Source of the DNA: Pseudorasbora parva
Lineage: Eukaryota; Chordata; Actinopteri; Cypriniformes; Gobionidae
DNA: 64,000 nucleotides
Assembly (NCBI RefSeq): GCF_024679245.1
Contig: NC_090173.1
Coordinates: forward strand, 26,874,160-26,938,159
Direction: 5' to 3'
Part shown: in pieces, positions 14,101-22,922 of the stretch
Position numbering within the stretch: the first letter of the stretch is position 1
Layout: each line of letters opens with the position of its first letter
Made by a program: the position numbers and the translations under genes
The notes under the pieces: generated by a model
The model's database searches: none
What the model was told of the DNA's origin: nothing
The model's input: the letters and a program-made list of their open reading frames with translations, nothing else

Positions 14101-17100
14101 TTGCAAAATATGTCCCAGCACATTCAAAATCTGTGCGAGTCAGATGGTAGGTGGGACGGCCATCATACTTTCTTCCGATAAGAACCACTGAAGCTTATCT
14201 CTCAATGGGTCAAACTGCTGGAAACATTGATAACTTGTTTGGTGTCTTTGAAAGAACTATCCAGCTGTCATTTACTGACAACTCTTCACTATTGCTTAGG
14301 TCAGATGGTTTGAGTCTTATGATTCTGTCTTATGATTCTCTCAACTAATGATGCGCTGAAGCTACACAAGGACCGCCCTCCTCATTTCCATGTTACACAC
14401 AGGAAAAGTAAAAATAAATGAATCAATCGATCAATAAATGTCAAAATAAGTGGGAATAAACAAATCTATAAAATAAATGAATGCATAAATAAGTTAAAAT
14501 TAAAATAAATATTACAATTAATTAACAAATAAATGAAAGTTCATTTTTTAAGCAGAAAATAAATTTTGGGAAAGATAGTACAAAATGTAGTTTGATTTAA
14601 AATAAATCATATTTATTTTATCAAGTCGTTTATTCTGTTATTTATTTTCCTATTATTACATTTATTTATCTATTTATCTGTTTACTAATTTACATATGTT
14701 TATATTTATTTATTTAGCATTTATTTACTTATTCATTCATTAATTAATTAATTTTTAATTTTTGCAGGGGTTGATCCACCATAAATGTCTACCCAAACAA
14801 ATAATTTAGAATTTGGCATTATTAGAAAACTGTATATTCATTATTATGATGCCCAAGGCATTCTAAGATTTTATGAATTTGCTATTTGATTAATCCAGAT
14901 CTAGAAATCACATTTTAAAACGTTTGTCGCATTAGCGGATAATAGGGGTGTGCATTGGCACTGCCTTCACGATTCAATTCGATTACGATTCACCAGGTAA
15001 CGATTCGATTCTACGATGCATTGTGATGCATCAAAATTCTACTGCACACAAAGCAAATTTTTCATCAGTCATGAGGCAATACAAGCAGATATTAAACAAC
15101 AGATTGTATTGGCTGCTATGTGTCTCCTGTATATTTGACATAAAAGTTATTAAATAAAATAAAATGTAATTAAATAAAATGCAATTAGCCCTTAAATGCT
15201 TTTCACCAAACATTCTTACATATTCAGGTCGTTAGCGACCCAGATCTATATTTAACATGGATAGACCTCTACCTGTCGTGATAATATATAAAACTCCTGA
15301 TTTTAGAGTAACAGCTACAGAAGAATAAAATAAAACCTATTTCGTTACCTTTTGGAGCTTGGAAGGATTTAGTTTGAGCAGATGTTTAATACCATCATCA
15401 TATGTCCTTGTCAGAGCTCGTTTACCAGTTTACCAGCATCTGCCTCATATTCGCCATCTCCAGCATATTCTCCAAACTCATTTTCAACGTCTTCAAAATC
15501 AATATTTTGATCACTGACAGCTTCTTGACCACATCCATCATCAAGAGACAGTGACACTAACATATGATTGTGTTTAGTACTTGCTCTCTGAAGTAAATCA
15601 CTAACCCATTTCAAGTTTTGCAGATTATAATTATTGTTTAGTTTTCTGTCAGAGGTAACTATGAGTGAAACGTCACTTCATCATCGGGTATCAGACATTG
15701 CCACTTTGTGGAATAAAGGTGAATTGCGCCACATTTCGTCATTATAGATTCATTGATTATTGTGCAAAAAATATATACGTACAATCCTACACACCTCGGG
15801 TCGTTAGCGTGTTTTTAATAACCCGTCTATCGCGGTCATCTCCCTCCGCCTCAGCCATCTTCCTTGTTGTTGTTGTTATTCTCCCGGAACCGGAAGTATT
15901 TGAAACTTCACAACTTTATCGTCCGCCTGAAAATAAACAGTGACATAATCGATTATGGGACTTTGCCGCATCGATGCTGAATCGTTCATGCCCCGCATCG
16001 CGATGCATCACCGAATCGATTATTGTTGACACCCCTAGCGGATAATGGGGCAGATCGAGGACAACTGACACCTCTCTCTTTTCAAACAGATTACATAAGC
16101 AGAAAATATTTGTTTTAGATTTGATTTACATATTTAAAAGCTGATATTTCAACGTTTCTTTAGACATGCGTCTCATGTTTGTGTGATATGTATTCACTGA
16201 GTTACAGTTCATTTTCTGACAAGTATCAGATTGGACTTCATTGAGAGAGAGGCGGTAGATTGAGCATATTTGCTTTATTTTGCAAAAAGCACAATATTTT
16301 TCTTAATATTTTTTATTGTGAGTGTAGTGTACACAAGTAAAAATAGACACTTAACAGTGTTTAATGACAAGTATAACTCTTGTATCTGTATGAGTATTTT
16401 GAGTCTCTTTTGCACTGATAAGAGAAAAAGTGAGATGGTATCATCGGCATGACCGCAAACCCCAAAGGGTTAAATACAATTTTATTTTAATAAGGATTTT
16501 GATCTTAATGTAGAAATGTTGTTTTATAAAACACTGGTTTTTAGACTAATAATGAATATTGGGTAATATTGTCATTCAATTATTTTTATGAAATGAAATG
16601 TTTTAGACAGATGCATCTTAAATGTCAGTCCCTCTAGGATTTTGTGATTTTGCAGTTGCAAATAATTAATGAAAATTTAAGTAGACTCCGTCCCTTTGTT
16701 TCTTTTTTGCTTGAGGGGAAAAAAATGCAAGCTCAACTAGTCAAGATCTATAAATCTCAGCATAACTGAACATGAAATTCCTGAAACTAACAGGATATGC
16801 TAGTAAAACATCAATGTCAACAGCATTTGCATGTCTTCAGTCTACTATTCAGTTAAGGAAGGCAATTACATGCACAATCTTACACCTATTACTTTTAATG
16901 ACCTGGCAATCTGTAAGAGCATGCACAAACCTTAAACAGTGTTCTGTTATTGAATAAAGGTCAAAAATGGTTTGCTCATTACTCCAATGTCACTTTGCAT
17001 GTAAACACCTTTACTGCCATTTTGACAGCGTATTCATTGTGCGCATGTTATATACATTACTGGTATACTTCCAGTGCAAATTTAAAAAAAGAACTATTGA

Positions 17101-18271
17101 GAAAAGCTGCTGCAAAATCCCTGAGATCCCAGTGAACCTGATATATCTAAAAATATGATAATTGTATTCATAAAACTCTCAAGTTTCTTACTTGTTTTGG
17201 CCCTTTTAGACCCATTTCAGGTTGGAGCAAACCTTCTCCTTGAGACAGAGGAAGTCAGACAGAGTCTCCGTCAACTCAATACAGAGGTATCAGGATACAC
17301 CTGCTGCAAATCAACAGAAAAAAAAATATGTTATCTTATTTAAGACATTTGTCACCAGTATTTGAAATTAACATTTGAATCCATTCCAGATGAACCACCT
17401 GAATCAGGAAGTGTCCTCACTGACCAAGGAGCTCCACGAAATGATGCAATTCCTACATACGCACGTGACCCCAACTCACTTCAGTTCCTCTTTTACTCCC
17501 TTCAGCTCTTTCAACTGTCATACATCATCCAACTGCACCAACGTGGCCTCCTCTACCGCCGACTGGCAGTCTAGGCTGCCATTTAACATGTCAGCCAGTC
17601 CTTGCCTGCAGCCGGATCCCTCTCAGAGAGATTCTTTAGGATCCAGGCACACGTGCATTTGCAGCGTCAGCCATGCCCAGGAAAGAGGCTCCGTCTTGGG
17701 GCAGGAAGGGGATATAGAGCTCCTCAATCAAACCCCCAGCTCTCACTCAACCTATTTTCCATGCTGCCCTGATCAGGAAAGGGTGGCTACCTTGGGCGTA
17801 GAGAGTCAGCCAAACACATATCAGACTTCTAAGACCACACCAAACTCTCCTTATCTAGGACACCATGTTCCCTGCACTGGCGGGTCACTCTTGGGCTTGG
17901 CAGCAGCCTTTCCGTCCAGTGGTTTGGTCCCTCAGGTTAGGAGTGGGGGTCCCAGCAACACATTGTCACTGTGCACCCATAATATCCAGAGTCAGTCGCA
18001 TCCATCTCTAAACGTACAGATGACCTCTGAGCTGCACTCCAGGGCGCCAACACCCATCCATTTATCTGTTACACCAACTGGCCCATCAGAGCCTCTCATA
18101 GCAGTCAGTTCACGACTGCATTCTGGGATTTGTAGATCCACCTTGCTACATTTCCCCACAGGCACAAGACAGAATGATCTGGTGGGATCAAGTCCTCTTC
18201 ACACACTTGAGCCCATCGTATCATCCACTGGAGAGAGACCAGGACCTGCTGAGGATAGACACATTGATTAA
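1583..18271 (+). CDS. kcnh4: Elk-family voltage-gated K+ channel Kcnh4 (5' part outside window)
   Basis: Pore-forming alpha subunit of a plasma-membrane potassium channel of the EAG/Elk family. Twelve coding exons: 1583-1844, 2393-2550, 2728-2935, 3507-3701, 3893-4092, 6526-6775, 10230-10429, 10783-10821, 13170-13522, 13712-13797, 17210-17286, 17390-18271 (2910 nt, 969 residues plus stop; all phases agree). Visible order: S1-S4 sensor, S5-pore-S6 with GFG filter (visible residues 252-254), C-linker, cyclic-nucleotide-binding homology domain, Elk-specific Ser/Pro linker ending [12 protein letters not shown], short coiled coil, S/T/P-rich tail. The PAS-bearing N-terminus (about 200 residues in the family) lies upstream of base 1. 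The linker FSRS-RLPQ, KLPFI-EAE and LLIPAL match KCNH4 rather than KCNH8, although the transmembrane core is close to both; the rab5c-kat2a-dhx58 neighbours agree. Teleosts have a and b copies; which one this is cannot be told. Confidence 0.94.
2393..2550 (+). CDS. kcnh4: kcnh4 exon: end of S2 and S3
   Basis: Codes [11 protein letters not shown] (end of S2), the S2-S3 loop and S3 ([18 protein letters not shown]). Acceptor tttctatAG, donor gtaaaa; completes the split Asp codon of the previous exon. Confidence 0.93.
2728..2935 (+). CDS. kcnh4: kcnh4 exon: S4 voltage sensor and S5
   Basis: Codes the S4 helix [19 protein letters not shown] with its regularly spaced K/R charges, then S5 ([21 protein letters not shown]). 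At 2797-2799 the codon GGT gives LDGYSQYS where the Elk/Erg family normally has Arg after LD. Acceptor tttatAG, donor gtgagg. Confidence 0.94.
2980..3427. repeat. Small inverted-repeat element, ACTACCGTTCAAAAG family
   Basis: Left end tactctactgttcaaaa and right end cttttgaacggtagtgta are imperfect inverted repeats. Between them is the block shared with other copies here (cttcagtgtcacatgatcct, aatatgaggattt). Further full or partial copies lie at about 38390-38575, 40727-40972, 57606-59673 and 62312-62420. It fills most of a kcnh4 intron. No coding capacity; behaves like a non-autonomous DNA element. Confidence 0.75.
3507..3701 (+). CDS. kcnh4: kcnh4 exon: pore loop, selectivity filter, start of S6
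   Basis: Codes [13 protein letters not shown], a turret with an N-glycosylation sequon (NGT, visible residue 225), then [20 protein letters not shown], the GFG-type selectivity filter of EAG/Elk/Erg channels, and the start of S6 (SICTMLIG). The Cys in VCANTD is the KCNH3/4 state; KCNH8 has Ser. Phase 1 at both ends. Confidence 0.95.
3893..4092 (+). CDS. kcnh4: kcnh4 exon: S6 end and C-linker
   Basis: Codes [20 protein letters not shown] (end of S6) and the C-linker helices ([32 protein letters not shown]). Acceptor cttttgtcacAG, donor gtgagg. Confidence 0.95.
4587..4787. mobile_element. 201-bp MITE with perfect 20-bp terminal inverted repeats
   Basis: TTTAAAGGGGTCATATAATG at 4586-4605 is exactly the reverse complement of CATTATATGACCCCTTTAAA at 4769-4788, with TTAA at each end (piggyBac-like target preference). 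No coding capacity. The interior block acttttataag...gtgtgttggcagtg recurs in the larger element at 29330-29890. Lies in a kcnh4 intron beside a (TA)n run. Confidence 0.85.
4797..4874. repeat. (TA)n microsatellite
   Basis: About 39 uninterrupted TA units in a kcnh4 intron, starting ten bases after the MITE ends. Confidence 0.97.
5030..5290 (+). mobile_element. Degenerate Tc1/mariner-like transposase remnant
   Basis: Translation keeps fragments of the Tc1 catalytic block: a stretch reading like [16 protein letters not shown] (gtccagacctaaatttattgaaag... gggatgtgctgga) followed by a leucine/aspartate-rich tail with stops. The upstream part (5050-5100) is joined out of order, suggesting internal deletions. 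No terminal repeats seen. Inactive. Confidence 0.5.
5838..6384. mobile_element. Non-autonomous inverted-repeat element, TTAAAGGGTAGTTC family
   Basis: Long imperfect terminal inverted repeats of about 90 bp: the left arm (taaagggtagttctcac, tcctcaagccatcctaggtg, aattcttctttcag) is mirrored on the right (ctaaaagaagaatg, cacctgggatggcttgaggg, gtgaattatc). A truncated sister copy lies at 9021-9365 and shares gtgtaagaaaaatatccata. A minus-strand open frame inside has no coding signal. Confidence 0.7.
6526..6775 (+). CDS. kcnh4: kcnh4 exon: C-linker end and first half of CNBHD
   Basis: Codes [20 protein letters not shown], then [56 protein letters not shown]: start of the cyclic-nucleotide-binding homology domain. 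Acceptor gtccattAG, donor G|gtacgt. Confidence 0.95.
6776..8340. other. kcnh4 intron, no recognised feature
   Basis: AT-rich intron sequence. A short GC-rich patch lies at 7870-7960 (cacgcgcgcgttcagcgtta), and 8040-8080 holds an imperfect direct repeat of agatttgattctta. No exon or identifiable element. Confidence 0.5.
8341..8690. repeat. Probable dispersed repeat (AACGAACC / GGTTCGTT motif)
   Basis: Contains tcaaacgaaccctggagcggttcgtttg, a short palindrome at about 8549-8580. Related GGTTCGGACC motifs recur at 9845-9970 (ggttcggaccaaa twice), suggesting one dispersed element whose two sides flank the intervening repeats. Boundaries uncertain. Confidence 0.4.
8749..8861. repeat. Palindromic repeat with arms of about 40 bp
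   Basis: Left arm 8749-8789 (ataatgtacacccagctggt...gcagaataaacccc) is the near-perfect reverse complement of right arm 8822-8861 (ggggtttattctgc...ggctgggtgtacattat), with a loop of about 32 bp. It would form a strong hairpin in RNA or a cruciform in DNA. Resembles a palindromic interspersed repeat common in cyprinid genomes (from memory). Confidence 0.85.
9021..9365. mobile_element. Truncated copy of the TTAAAGGGTAGTTC-type element
   Basis: Begins aaagggttagttcacccaaa, followed by tactcaccctcaagtcatta, attcttctttcag and gtgtaagaaaaatatccata, matching the element at 5838-6384 through its first 250 bp. The right inverted repeat is missing. Confidence 0.65.
9400..9620. repeat. Probable dispersed fish repeat
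   Basis: Contains the CCAAT-bearing block gcgccattgaccaatcagaa followed by a run ending in gccgtgtaataag, which I recall as a common interspersed repeat in cyprinids. No terminal repeats could be fixed. Confidence 0.35.
10230..10429 (+). CDS. kcnh4: kcnh4 exon: second half of CNBHD
   Basis: Codes [66 protein letters not shown], the end of the homology domain with the family's intrinsic-ligand region near YNLRE. Acceptor ggtttacAG, donor gtaaag. Confidence 0.95.
10783..10821 (+). CDS. kcnh4: kcnh4 39-nt microexon
   Basis: Thirteen codons, [13 protein letters not shown], phase 0 on both sides. Flanked by tctcaacAG and gtaaca. Matches the KCNH4 linker motif SRFSRS-RL directly after the CNBHD. 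Short enough to be skipped without changing frame. Confidence 0.85.
11083..11109. repeat. (CA)n microsatellite
   Basis: About 13 CA units (acacac...) in a kcnh4 intron. Confidence 0.95.
11687..12687 (-). mobile_element. Deleted Tc1-like element, AAACCTGATTCCAAA ends
   Basis: Left end caaacctgattccaaagaag and right end cttttttggaatcgggtttg form terminal inverted repeats; TA precedes the left end. The minus strand carries a transposase fragment (open 11803-12252) with [40 protein letters not shown] and [20 protein letters not shown], the Tc1 first catalytic Asp region. The second Asp and final Glu region are missing, and the 5' helix-turn-helix part (12260-12500) is broken. At 1 kb it is well short of a full Tc1 element. 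Confidence 0.85.
11803..12252 (-). pseudogene. Tc1-like transposase fragment
   Basis: About 149 codons open on the minus strand, matching the middle of a Tc1 transposase: second DNA-binding helix region ([20 protein letters not shown]) and the first catalytic block (VLWSDELKF) with the following VWGCMS motif. It ends in non-homologous residues where the element is deleted, so the DDE triad is incomplete. Not functional. Sits antisense in kcnh4 intron sequence. Confidence 0.85.
13170..13522 (+). CDS. kcnh4: kcnh4 exon: Elk-specific linker
   Basis: Codes [20 protein letters not shown], a Gly/Ser/Pro-rich stretch, then [29 protein letters not shown] and DLSPR are KCNH4 landmarks in an otherwise disordered cytoplasmic region. 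Acceptor gtctcctAG, donor CG|gtaagc. Confidence 0.92.
13712..13797 (+). CDS. kcnh4: kcnh4 exon: IVDGIED segment
   Basis: Completes the split Arg codon and codes [35 protein letters not shown] is strongly conserved in Elk channels. Acceptor tgtcctgtAG, donor G|gtgagg. Confidence 0.92.
13860..13925 (+). repeat. 5' fragment of a 5S-rRNA-derived SINE
   Basis: Reads cacgctgtagcccaagactg, atttcccactgaaactaagc. The last part resembles the 5S rRNA stretch before box C (AAGCTAAGCAGGG). The 3' part of the same kind of SINE is at 46985-47246. Short and truncated; not a 5S gene. Confidence 0.45.
14943..16037. mobile_element. hAT-type element with exact 8-bp target duplication
   Basis: Ends TAGGGGTGTG...GACACCCCTA are flanked on both sides by GCGGATAA (14935-14942 and 16038-16045), the 8-bp duplication typical of hAT insertion. 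Subterminal arms are inverted (acgattcaattcgattacga near the left; gaatcgattattgttgacac at the right). At 1095 bp it is too short for a hAT transposase; a minus-strand 67-codon acidic open frame (15411-15614) is not recognisable. Lies in the kcnh4 intron between 13797 and 17210. Confidence 0.9.
16046..17209. other. kcnh4 intron, no recognised feature
   Basis: AT-rich sequence after the hAT element. No exon or repeat that I recognise. Confidence 0.5.
17210..17286 (+). CDS. kcnh4: kcnh4 exon: start of C-terminal coiled coil
   Basis: Codes [26 protein letters not shown]. Heptad-like Leu/Glu spacing matches the EEVKEKV-RLNQE segment of KCNH4. Acceptor ggcccttttAG, donor gtatca. Confidence 0.88.
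17390..18271 (+). CDS. kcnh4: kcnh4 last exon: coiled coil and S/T/P-rich tail
   Basis: Starts [20 protein letters not shown], the rest of the coiled coil, followed by about 265 residues rich in Ser, Thr, Pro and His with no domain, and ends PAEDRHID then TAA at 18269-18271. The open frame extends slightly upstream of the acceptor (catccattccAG). Confidence 0.92.
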   Translation: MNHLNQEVSSLTKELHEMMQFLHTHVTPTHFSSSFTPFSSFNCHTSSNCTNVASSTADWQSRLPFNMSASPCLQPDPSQRDSLGSRHTCICSVSHAQERGSVLGQEGDIELLNQTPSSHSTYFPCCPDQERVATLGVESQPNTYQTSKTTPNSPYLGHHVPCTGGSLLGLAAAFPSSGLVPQVRSGGPSNTLSLCTHNIQSQSHPSLNVQMTSELHSRAPTPIHLSVTPTGPSEPLIAVSSRLHSGICRSTLLHFPTGTRQNDLVGSSPLHTLEPIVSSTGERPGPAEDRHID

Positions 18272-19250
18272 GCCATCAATCAGCAGGAGTGATCATATTA
18301 AGAAGGGTAGTCTAACATGCTCTGTCTACTGCATGGATAATGCCCCGAATTTAAGCCAAATGCAATGCATTGTGGGGACAGTGTAAGTGACTTATGCTAG
18401 ATATGCACAATAATGTGCACAACTGTGCCTATTGTTTCAAAATCGCCACTTTTTAGATTTAAAGTAGGACTTAAATGTCAGTATGAGTCATGCTTAATTG
18501 TATTTAGGTTAACTCTGTTTCCACTGGTTGGGTTTATTTAGACTTTATATGGCTTGATTTTACATTGGCAGTTTCACTGAGTAGGTTTTGTATAAGACGT
18601 GTCCCCTAGGACTGAGTCACAGATTACAGAGCCAGAATAATTTTCAAAGCCTCATTTCAAAACTCTTTCAGTTTGAAAAAAAGTACCCAAATGCATGATA
18701 TGATAACATTTTATTTCCCCTGGCATTTTCAAGTGTGCTAAAGGGACAGTTCACCCAAAAACGCTGTCATCATTTACTCACCCTCATGTTGTTGCAAAGC
18801 TGTATGATTTTTTTCTTTTGTGGAACATAAAAGATCATTTAAGATCACATGTCTTTTTTTTCATACAATAGAAGTCAATAGTAACCAAAACTGTTTGGTT
18901 TCCAACATTCCTTAAAATAACTTATTTTATATAGTTGTATAAGTTTACCAAAAACTACTTGAATTGTGTTACTTGAACACACGCAGAATGTTTATAAAAG
19001 CATGTGCAGAACAATATACATTTATTTTTGTTGCTGATCCTCTTTTTTCATTGTCAGGAAGTTTGGAAAAAGATTTGTTCTGATTTATTCTTTCTCTGGC
19101 TATTGTTAAATATACCTTCCATTTCCTTATCTTGTGGTTGCGCCTGCCTAAATTAAATGCTTTGCGATTTGTAAAAAAAAATAAAATAATATATAAATAT
19201 TTTGCCTGTTGAAAATGCCCTCTTCAGAGAATAAACCATATGTTTGCCAC
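18272..19250 (+). other. kcnh4: kcnh4 3' UTR (probable)
   Basis: Follows the stop codon. A candidate AATAAA lies at 19230-19235. A partial AAAGGGACAGTTCACCCAAA-type repeat sits inside (18738-18925). The true 3' end needs transcript data. Confidence 0.45.
18738..18925. repeat. Partial TTAAAGGGACAGTTCACCC-family repeat
   Basis: aaagggacagttcacccaaa followed by catttactcaccctcatgtt, ctgtatgatttttttctttt and tagaagtcaatagtaaccaa, a very common cyprinid interspersed repeat (from memory). Only the left end is present. Confidence 0.6.
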
Positions 19251-20871
19251 CCATTGCAGGTTTGATTGGCCAATTTTAAAATAAATTAAATGAAAATAAA
19301 AAACTGATTGTAATGGCAGTTAATTAAGCTGCTTTGTGTCTGATACAGGCTATAGTTTTAGCTCTACAGTACTTTTAGGCTGGTCGATTTATAAAATAAA
19401 ATATCTCAATAGGCTGAAGATACCATACAGTGCCCTCGCAAACGGGCGTTGAATAATTGTTTTTCTTTGTTGTTGTTTTTTATCCTCTTGGTCTTTTATC
19501 CAAAATATTCACAAAATCTAACATTTACTAATCTATAGGCTTTACTCTGTCACATGTAGAGACCATTGTGTTATCATTTTCATGTGTTATCAATCAACAT
19601 GATAACTGTTGTTTTAATATTCAGTTTATGTAACATCAGAATATGCTTAACCTCCCATCTAAGCAAAGATACATACGGATCAATCTAGTTTAAACAACAC
19701 AAACTGAGATGGCTATGTTGCATAGATCTTCTCCAAAGAGATGTTTCTTTAGACGCCCACCATCTCGCTCTTTCTCTCTTTCTGTCTACATCAGGGCTCC
19801 AGACACATCATTAGCAGCAGGAGGCTACCCACACATGCTGCTTGGTTGTGGGATAATCTTACTAACAACCTGTTATCTATCAGCTCCTCCCCAGGCCCAT
19901 GAATGCCTCATGTCAACATTTCATGAAGAATATCTATTTCTATATCTATATGTAGACTGTGGATCTGTTGTTTTAATCTGAAACGCAGCTGGACCATTGG
20001 CTTAAGGGTCTTGCCAGCATATGGACAGATAAGGTATAAAGTAGGCCCTTGTCAGTCATTTGATTATACAGTGAAAGAGTTGTGTTTTTGATTTATTGAA
20101 CAGAATATTTTCCAGATAACGAGTAGAAACAGTTGCTGTGTGTCTGATTAAAATTAGCACGTTGTTGAGAAAAAGCAGCATATGTGTACTCGCCACCTCC
20201 GCACAATTTTAATGACACACTGCTCACTGATTGTTCTACATATACCGCTGGGCAGTAATTAGCATGTTTGAGAGATCAGATTTAATTTGACAGAAGTATG
20301 TGAGTGAGAACTAAATATAGTACTATCAGGTCAATACAATGGCAGGAGTTTGTAGCCCATTAAAATATATCAAATATGAGTAGGCTAATGAAACTATTCT
20401 AGGGGAGGAGTCTTTAGCCTACCCCTGTGGTCCTCAACCAGGAGGGCATAGAAAAGTTTAAATTGAAACATAGAATCAAAATGATCAAACTAAATAAAAT
20501 AACCTGACATTAATTCTTATTCAAAACAAGTTTATGCAAACATTACTTTAACTCTCATAACTTATGTTTCTTGCACAGAAAGTTCAAAATGGAATTCATA
20601 GAAGTAATAAGTTATATAACGTTCCAGGAATTCCTTTAAATGGACAGGCATCCAGCTCTAGCTGTTGTTAAATAAATAGCTGAAACATTTTGACTGATGA
20701 AACGTAGAGTCAATTTATATACGATTGCAACAATATAATTGTTAGTTTTTCAAACCATTTTATTATATTTTCATAACAGTAAAGTAGGTCCTATATGAAT
20801 AAGGCAGTACTAATTGACATAGCCTTATTACAGTATAGATTTTTATCAAATTTGTCCTGGCTTATTCTGTG

Positions 20872-20874
<3 letters not shown>

Positions 20875-20960
<86 letters not shown>
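20875..20960. repeat. (TA)n microsatellite
   Basis: About 43 uninterrupted AT units. Confidence 0.97.
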
Positions 20961-20964
<4 letters not shown>

Positions 20965-21736
20965 ACTTAATACTCAAGCATTTGTAGTGGCCTACATAAA
21001 CAAACAACAAATGGGAAATATAGGAACACTAACATAATGAGAATATAAAAATTTCTTGGTTAGCCTAGCCTATTGTTCAGCAGTGTATTTGATTTCTTAG
21101 CTAATTAAAAGCAAAAGATTATACATTATAAGAGAAATAGAGAAAAACAACATGTCAATTAGATAAAGGTCGTTAAAAAAAAAACTGGTATTACACTTCT
21201 AACTTCTCCTCACTTATATGATGGCTACGCCATAACAAGAAAACATAACATCATAAGATAACATAACATCATAAGATATTGTCCCCCTATACGTACTTTT
21301 AATTTAAAGAAACAAATAGTTCTTGAAATTTCTGTGATCACAAATGAATCGTGTATAATGTAAAATATTCATACTCACCGTTTATGTTAATACATAGGCC
21401 TAGTTTAAAAAAGGAAGTTTGTCGTAATTATAGCAGAAATATGAGAAATACGGAAAGTATCTTTGTCTTAGACAACTGGTGGCCTTCGAGTCAAAAAGGT
21501 TGACAATCATTCCCTTACTTACCTGCCAAAAAACCGACCAGCGTTTTAAGAGGTTTGAACAAAGGTGTCTATTAAAAGTTTAATTAGCCTATAGCGCCCC
21601 AGCTTGGAGATTACTGCTTAGTGCATAACCTTCAGCCGCATGCAGAGATGATCTTGTTTTTATGCTCTTGTTGTGTTGATTTGACAACACAAAAGGTCTG
21701 TTTGACAACACAAGGGTCCAACACATGATGAGAGTG

Positions 21737-21864
<128 letters not shown>

Positions 21865-22689
21865 AAAAGGGAAAAGTGTCCCAATCAACCTGAATTCACT
21901 GCTATCTAAAACAACTGTCTGCCACAGAAGTAGCTGTGGTTATCAAGTTGTTAAAGTTTATTATTGAAAAGGAGAAATTAAATGAATTTCAGACAAATGG
22001 GCAAATTACAAATAACCATAGATTGTAAATAATAATAATAATTCAAAATTGCAAATAACAAATAAAATAGGCTAGGCTACATCATGCTCAATCTACAAGA
22101 TACTGACATCACATGTGATAATCATTTTTCAGAAGTTTTTTTTAATATGCCTTGGGCTTCCTATCATCAGCGTTATATTAGTATAGTGTATTTAGCCTAT
22201 ACTATTATAATATTTATTAATATTTAGATATAGCTTTTATTGTTATATTTTCATTTTATTTTTTGTTACGTGGTTTTGTAGTTTTTTTTATTATTATGTT
22301 TATGTATAACTATTTAGTCCTTAATAATTTTCTATTTCAGGTTTTTTAATCATTTTAGTACGTCAACTTAAAACATTCATTTCAGCAACTTTTCTCATTC
22401 TCGTTTATTTATTTAGGCTATTGCATTTACGTTTAAGTTGTACCTAATATTTGTATTTAAATTTATTTCAGCTTTATTTCAATTAACCAAAAATTATGTA
22501 ATTGTTGTAGTTAGCTAGAATAGGGGTAGGCCTAGTATGCTCAGATTTAAAAAACAAAAACAAATGCGCAGTTTCTGAATTAAAATGATCCATTTTGGAA
22601 ATTACATCTAAATCTTGCTCTCAAAACATGTAAAAATGATTTGCGCTCTAAATAAATGAAAAAATACCACACACAAAAAAACATTGTCT

Positions 22690-22822
22690 GGTTGCGGATT
22701 AAAAATGTAGCGTAACCGCGATTTTATTGGCCACCACCACGTATATCAAAACAAGCCCCTCCTCCTCGGAAGAAGGTGGATTACGGAAGTTCGTCCCTTA
22801 AAGCGGAAGTGAAGGCCAAGGC
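22690..22822 (+). promoter_or_regulatory. rab5c: Probable rab5c promoter with CCAAT and ETS-like sites
   Basis: A local GC-rich island in AT-rich surroundings. Contains an inverted CCAAT box (ATTGG, 22726-22730) and two ETS-core sequences, ACGGAAGT (22783-22790) and GCGGAAGTG (22803-22811), upstream of or inside the inferred first exon. No TATA box at a sensible position, in keeping with a housekeeping GTPase gene. Confidence 0.5.
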
Positions 22823-22922
22823 TCGTCGACAGGAGACGCTTCAGTCGACTGGAGGGGAATTTTCTCTCAGTCTGACAGCCAGGGATTTGACAGAAAGAGA
22901 AAAGCGCCGCACTCATCTCAAG
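22757..22922 (+). other. rab5c: Probable non-coding first exon of rab5c
   Basis: GC-rich stretch with no ATG ending in a good donor (ctcaag|gtaacc, junction 22922/22923). The coding exon at 31423 is preceded by its own acceptor (AG 31223-31224), so an upstream leader exon is required, and this is the best candidate. The start of transcription is a guess. Confidence 0.5.

Noticed and set aside
15411..15614. 67-codon acidic minus-strand frame
   Set aside because: Inside the hAT element; could be a remnant of its own or captured coding sequence but nothing recognisable supports calling a gene.
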